NCBI RefSeq assembly: GCF_000746525.1
Contig: NZ_CP009048.1
Location: 5,025,501-5,089,500, forward strand
Origin: Pseudomonas alkylphenolica
GTDB lineage: Bacteria; Pseudomonadota; Gammaproteobacteria; Pseudomonadales; Pseudomonadaceae
Length of the DNA stretch: 64,000 nucleotides
Direction of reading: 5' to 3'
The notes under the pieces: model-generated
Database searches by the model: none
Seen by the model: the letters and a program-made list of their open reading frames with translations, nothing else
What the model was told of the DNA's origin: nothing
Translations under genes and position numbers: made by a program
Part shown: piece by piece, positions 60,401 to 64,000 of the stretch
Layout: every line of letters begins with the position of its first letter
Numbering within the stretch: the stretch's first letter is position 1

Positions 60401-61100
60401 CCTTGATCGTGCGCAACTGCTCGGCGCGCTGATGCAACACTGCATCGATCAGCGCCTGCGGCTCCTCGGCGCCGTTCTCGATATGCTGCCGTCCAAACAG
60501 GGCGCGTACCCGCGGCAACAGGGCATCAGGGCTGACCCAATGACTACGCACCCAGGCCAGCGCATCGCCGTGCATGCTGTAGCAAAAGCGCCGCCAGTAG
60601 TCGCGCATGACCTGGCCAAGCAGTTCGCTATGGTCGGTTTCCAGGGTCTGGGTAAACAGGCTGCCACTGTCGAACGCATGTTCGCGCAACATGCGCTGAC
60701 ACCAGCTGTGAATGGTCGAGACAGCCGCCTCGTCCATCCACTGCGCCGCTACGTCCAGGCGATTGGCGCACGCTGGCCACAGGTCTTGTTGGTAGTCGGC
60801 GCGCAGTTGATGCAGTAACGGGTCAGCGTCATCCAGTTCGCCACGGAAGAAGCGCGCTGCTTCAGCCAGACGCGTACGGATGCGTTCGCGCAGCTCCTTG
60901 GTGGCGGCATCGGTGAAGGTCACCACCAGCACCTGGGGTGGCAGCAATTCGCGGCCGAAACCCTGCTCACCGCCATGACCAAGCACCAAGCGCAGGTACA
61001 GGGCGGAGATGGTGAAGGTTTTGCCGGTACCGGCGCTGGCTTCAATCAATTGACTGCCGTGCAGGGGAAAGGTCAGTGCCAGGGGTGCGTTGCGACTCAT
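57420..61100 (-). CDS. recB: Exodeoxyribonuclease V beta subunit RecB
   Basis: A 1226-residue SF1A 3'-5' helicase/nuclease. Walker A EASAGTGKTFT at residues 18-27, motif II DEFQDTDPVQYRIF near 395, motif III IGDPKQAIYAFRGAD, VTIHKSKGLEYPLVF and YVALTRAQHACWLG in the helicase half. The C-terminal nuclease domain keeps the Asp/Asp/Lys set in GFIDLAFEHDGRYYVADYKSNWLG near 1100-1120. All catalytic elements look intact. Overlaps recC and recD by four bases each. Confidence 0.98.
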   Translation of the reverse strand: MSRNAPLALTFPLHGSQLIEASAGTGKTFTISALYLRLVLGHGGEQGFGRELLPPQVLVVTFTDAATKELRERIRTRLAEAARFFRGELDDADPLLHQLRADYQQDLWPACANRLDVAAQWMDEAAVSTIHSWCQRMLREHAFDSGSLFTQTLETDHSELLGQVMRDYWRRFCYSMHGDALAWVRSHWVSPDALLPRVRALFGRQHIENGAEEPQALIDAVLHQRAEQLRTIKAPWVQWSGELLQICRDGLAAKQVDGRKMQARYFEPWCEKLAAWAADELALELDLGTGFTRLTRAGMAEAWKGEPPSHPALQVMEGLQDQLKALPTPDACLLEHAAAWVGARFEQEKRRRAEMGFDDMLLRLDHALHGDAGERLAGLIREQFPVALIDEFQDTDPVQYRIFQRIYRIEENVQDTGLFMIGDPKQAIYAFRGADIFTYLGARRATAGRLHSLDTNYRSSQAMVSAVNHVFMQAELREQGRGAFLFREDDDNPVPFVEVQAKGRSEQFQVDGKALAALNLWHLHSDEPVSTAVYRQQLAASCASQIVALLNGGQQGRSGFLQADQSLRGCLPSDIAILVRDGREAQLIRAELAARDVRSVYLSDKDSVFAAQEAQDLLAWLKACAEPDVERLLKAALASITLNLPLSALEQLNQNERVWERWVMQFRQYRLTWRSQGVLPMLRRLLHDFDLPQVLMTRSDGERVLTNLLHLAELLQQAATELDGEQALIRHLGEHLASAGQAGEEQILRLESDEQLVKVVTIHKSKGLEYPLVFLPFICTSKPVDGQRLPLGWHDSEGQAHLTLTPDAEQIAMADDERLAEDLRLLYVALTRAQHACWLGVADLKRGTGKTSLLHRSALGYLLGGGAPLAASSQLSEWLQALQASCPAIASNAMPEANEQGYSAPANQAELLPARQPKRRAAENWWIASYSALRIGEESLTLDTDSSQAQQLLDDERPDPQQLREVMPGSGDIHRFPRGPNPGTFLHGLLEWAGLEGFAQVTANDEALKRTVGQRCNRRDWTGWINTLGHWLQQLLVQPMALAPASPPLALNQLSQYQIEMEFWFASHKVDVGQLDRLVGEYTHQGAARVAAQPAQLNGMFKGFIDLAFEHDGRYYVADYKSNWLGPDDLAYSELAMESAILSHRYDLQYVLYLLAMHRQLRARLPDYDYDRHMGGAVFIFLRGVHSASGGVYFVKPPRELIERLDALFRGVRAPQQHDLFLGDTP

Positions 61101-64000
61101 TGGGCGTCCTCCTCATTGCCCAAGGTCTGCCAGGGCGCATCGAACATCGGGCGGTACAAGGCTTCACACCAGCCCTCGAACTCTTCACTGGCCGTCAACG
61201 CGGCGAAATCGCTGAACTGCCGTGCCAGCGCAGTGCTTTCGCTACGCTCGCCAAAACTGTTCTGACCATCGCCTTCATAGGCTCTGGCCGCGGCAGCCAA
61301 GGCTTTATCGGGGTCGCTCTGGGCCAGCCAGGCGAAGGCAGTCTTGGTCGCCACGGGCAGTGGTGAACTCATGCCTGCCTGACGGGCCAGGAGCAGGTCA
61401 CCAAGCATGTCGGCGGCACGCGCTTGCTCGATCGGAGCCAGCAACAGCGTGATATCCGTGGCCACCACAGCACTGTGCAGCGGCAGGCCGACGGCACAGG
61501 CGGCCAGGTGCATGACCCAGGTCGAGGTCAGCCGCTGCCATTTCAGCGAGCGGCCACTGCTGATGCCATTGGGCAAGGTGGTGATACTCAGCAGGGACTG
61601 ATCGTCGCGCTGGTAGACCCGGCCAAGCCAGCCTTCAAGCTTGAGCTGGCGGTATTCGAAGCGGATCGGTAACGCGCTGTCCAGGGCAGTGGGCCATTGG
61701 CGCAGCAACTGTTGATGACGCTGCAAGAGATCCGGCAACGGCTCGATCAACTCATCTTGCAAACATTGGCCGAACCCCGCCAATGGCAGCATGCCGCTGC
61801 CCTGCAGACGCCGCGCCTGAGCGCCAAGTGCCTGGTTGGCGTCATCGGGGGTTGCCAGCGCCGCAGCCAACAGGCTTTCACTGAGGCTGTAGCGCTGCAA
61901 GGCGTCGAGCACGAAGGGTTCTTCATCGGCCAGCGGCGCTTGCACCGCCTCGAAGAACACCTTCAGACGCTGACTGAAGAAGTGCCGCACCGGATGGCGG
62001 AGGAAATCCTGCAACAAGGTCAGGCTCAAGGCTTCATCGCTGCTGTAAGGCGGCAGGTCATCCTCGGCCTTGGCTTGCTCCTCGGCCGGCAGATGCAGCG
62101 TTCGCCATTCACGGGCATAACTGAACAGGTTGCTGCCCTTGTGGAAGTAGCGGGCACTGAAGGGCTGCAACGGGTGCTCCACGGTCAGGGCATGCAGCAA
62201 TTGTTCGCCTGCATCAAGCTTATCGCGCTCCTTGGCAGCAGCCAGGCGCCAACCGCCGGCGAGGTGATCGCGCAACTGCCCGATCAATACCGAGGCCGGA
62301 CGTTCGCTGTTGTCACGAATGCTGCGGCCGACCCAGCTGACATACAACTGGTCGCGCGCCGACAGCAATGCTTCAAGCAACAGGTAACGGTCATCCTCGC
62401 GGCGTGATCGGTCACCTGGGCGGTAGTCGCTGCCCATCAGGTCGAAGTCCAGCGGCGGCTGCGCACGCGGGTAATCGCCATCGTTCATGCCCAGCAGGCA
62501 GACCACCTTGAAGGGGATCGCGCGCATGGGCATCAGGGTGCAGAAATTCACCGATCCCGCGAGGAACCGTTGCGACAGACGTCCCTGGTCGAGCCCGGCC
62601 AGCCAGGCCTCGCGGACCACGGTCAGCGGCAGCAGGTCTTCGAGCGCAACCGACTCACAGGTTTGCAACCAGGTCTCGCGCAGGGTCTGCAGCTGTACCA
62701 GCAGGTAATCGTCGTGCTCGGTTTCGGCCAGGAAGAACACCTGCAGCAACGCATGCAGGCGTTCGCCCCATTGCGCGGCGGTCGCAGCCCTGGACAGCTG
62801 TTGATAAGCGATTTCCAGAGCGTCGAGCAAGGCCACCAGCGGGCCGATCAGTGCGGCGTCCAAACCACCGATTTCGTCGAACGGTTCGATTCCGTCGCAA
62901 CCTTCGCCGACACCCACGGCATAGCCAAGCAGCATGCGCCGCAGGCCGAATCGCCAGCTGTTCTGTTCCAGGTCAGCCGGCAAGCCCAGGCTTGCACGCT
63001 GTTCGGCGTTCAGGCCCCAGCGGATACCGGCACCCTCGATCCAGCGGTGCAGGGTCGGCAGGTCGCTTTCCTTAATGGCGAAGCGGGCCCGCAAGGCCGG
63101 CACATCGAGCAGGTCGAGAATCTCGCTGACCGCAAAGCGGCTGTCCGGCAATTTCAGCAGGTGCTCCAGGGCAATCAGCAGCGGATCGCGGCCACGCTGA
63201 CCCTGGTCGGTCAGGGTAAAGGGGATGAAGCGTGGGTCATCGCGGCCCAACTGGCCAAACACTGCGCGTATATGCGGGGCGTAGGTGTTGATGTCCGGGA
63301 GCATGACAATCACGTCCCGCGGGCGCAGGTGCGGATCGGCACTGAAGCGGGCGAGCAACTGGTCGTGAAGTATCTCCACTTCGCGCTGCGGACTGTGGGC
63401 GATATGAAAGCGTACCGAGCGGTCCTTGCCTGGGTCGACTGCGGGCCACAATTCGCGGGTCTCAGCCAGCGGACGCAATTCAAGAATGTCGTCCTGCAGT
63501 TGATTGAGCAGGGTTTGCGGCTGACTTTCGCTGAAAAGGTCAATGCGCCCATCTGTGAACGCGGCACGGTAACTGCCGGGATCGTCGTAACTGTCGAGCA
63601 AATTAATGTAGTCACGGCCCTGCTTGCCCCAGGCAGCCAGCAGCGGGTGCGCGTGCTGATGCAGGGATTGCGCGTCGATCAGACTGGGCATGCCCTGCTT
63701 GCGTTGCTGGCGCTTGTATTGGTGGCGCAGCAGGTCCTTGTCGGCAACGATATCCGCCCAGTGGTGCCGACAGGGGTTGTGCACACAGAGCAGCACCTGG
63801 CTGAAACGTGCCAGGCCGGCCAAGGCCTCCAGCGCCTGGGCAGGCAATGAGGAAATACCGAAGACGATAACCCGGGAAGGGAGCCCGGCAGGTGCCTGCT
63901 CAAGGCTGTTGATCCGCTCGATAAAGCGCTGATGAACCCCGGCGCGACTCTGAGCCATGCCTTCCTCGCCGACATCCAGCAACAGCGCACGCCACAACTC
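61097..64000 (-). CDS. recC: Exodeoxyribonuclease V gamma subunit RecC, 5' end outside window
   Basis: About 967 C-terminal residues of a protein usually near 1150. It has the RecC features RVIVFGISSLPAQALEALAGLARF, HIAHSPQREVEILHDQLLARF, VIVMLPDINTYAPHIRAVFG and MPMRAIPFKVVCLLGMNDGDYPR, the inactive helicase fold that recognises Chi. The reading frame stays open to the last base, so the start codon and roughly 180 residues lie beyond the right edge. The stop overlaps the recB ATG. In P. putida/P. aeruginosa the order is recC-recB-recD, as here. Confidence 0.96.
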   Translation of the reverse strand, partial: ELWRALLLDVGEEGMAQSRAGVHQRFIERINSLEQAPAGLPSRVIVFGISSLPAQALEALAGLARFSQVLLCVHNPCRHHWADIVADKDLLRHQYKRQQRKQGMPSLIDAQSLHQHAHPLLAAWGKQGRDYINLLDSYDDPGSYRAAFTDGRIDLFSESQPQTLLNQLQDDILELRPLAETRELWPAVDPGKDRSVRFHIAHSPQREVEILHDQLLARFSADPHLRPRDVIVMLPDINTYAPHIRAVFGQLGRDDPRFIPFTLTDQGQRGRDPLLIALEHLLKLPDSRFAVSEILDLLDVPALRARFAIKESDLPTLHRWIEGAGIRWGLNAEQRASLGLPADLEQNSWRFGLRRMLLGYAVGVGEGCDGIEPFDEIGGLDAALIGPLVALLDALEIAYQQLSRAATAAQWGERLHALLQVFFLAETEHDDYLLVQLQTLRETWLQTCESVALEDLLPLTVVREAWLAGLDQGRLSQRFLAGSVNFCTLMPMRAIPFKVVCLLGMNDGDYPRAQPPLDFDLMGSDYRPGDRSRREDDRYLLLEALLSARDQLYVSWVGRSIRDNSERPASVLIGQLRDHLAGGWRLAAAKERDKLDAGEQLLHALTVEHPLQPFSARYFHKGSNLFSYAREWRTLHLPAEEQAKAEDDLPPYSSDEALSLTLLQDFLRHPVRHFFSQRLKVFFEAVQAPLADEEPFVLDALQRYSLSESLLAAALATPDDANQALGAQARRLQGSGMLPLAGFGQCLQDELIEPLPDLLQRHQQLLRQWPTALDSALPIRFEYRQLKLEGWLGRVYQRDDQSLLSITTLPNGISSGRSLKWQRLTSTWVMHLAACAVGLPLHSAVVATDITLLLAPIEQARAADMLGDLLLARQAGMSSPLPVATKTAFAWLAQSDPDKALAAAARAYEGDGQNSFGERSESTALARQFSDFAALTASEEFEGWCEALYRPMFDAPWQTLGNEEDAQ

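Overview
The window is chromosomal DNA from a Pseudomonas of the P. putida group. It has dense GC-rich coding, a palindromic REP element built on GGGGCAAGCCCGCTCCCA between many genes, and gene blocks whose order I recognise from P. putida and P. aeruginosa (morA-glyA, yjiA-yjiX-cstA-mapZ, radA-mscL-fprB-ppoR-rlmG-cioAB, pcaHG-ypfJ-mcpS-ggt, mmsBA, yfiRNB, recCBD). I found no rRNA, tRNA, CRISPR array, prophage or insertion sequence. Family and synteny statements come from memory of these genomes; no search was run.

Layout. 1-11 kb: ettA (cut by the left edge), the c-di-GMP regulator morA, glyA, then a minus-strand cstA-yjiX-yjiA carbon-starvation/pyruvate-uptake operon and the PilZ protein mapZ. 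11-18 kb: an NCS2 purine permease, radA, mscL, fprB, the LuxR solo ppoR and rlmG. 18-23 kb: cyanide-insensitive oxidase cioAB with a 51-residue DUF2474 partner, a perfect ANR/FNR box, a strong dyad and an EntS-like exporter, then DJ-1-like and GNAT proteins. 23-27 kb: an AzgA-type purine permease overlapping trmA, a LysR regulator and a periplasmic cupin.

28.7-40 kb is the most distinctive part and looks like a quinate/shikimate catabolic cluster beside the beta-ketoadipate entry genes. It holds a QSDH-type NAD-dependent dehydrogenase, a TetR regulator, fused QuiC dehydroshikimate dehydratase, an MFS and a DMT transporter, a second short TIM-barrel protein with the same four metal ligands as QuiC, an IclR regulator, a KSTD-like FAD dehydrogenase and finally pcaHG. 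QuiC would deliver protocatechuate and PcaHG would open its ring. Three candidate operator families (TAACC-core, IclR-type TGGAA-N5-TTCCA, PcaQ-type ATAACC-N4-GGTTAT) sit at the expected promoters.

40-52 kb: ypfJ, chemoreceptor mcpS, ggt, a LysR-mdaB/ygiN quinone-redox locus, a TSUP permease with divergent LysR, a cupin, and the valine-catabolic mmsBA pair with divergent LysR. 52.9-55.2 kb: the yfiRNB (tpbB) c-di-GMP module. 55.3-64 kb: the recC-recB-recD operon with 4-bp overlaps; recC is cut by the right edge. With morA, mapZ and yfiRNB the window carries three separate c-di-GMP components.
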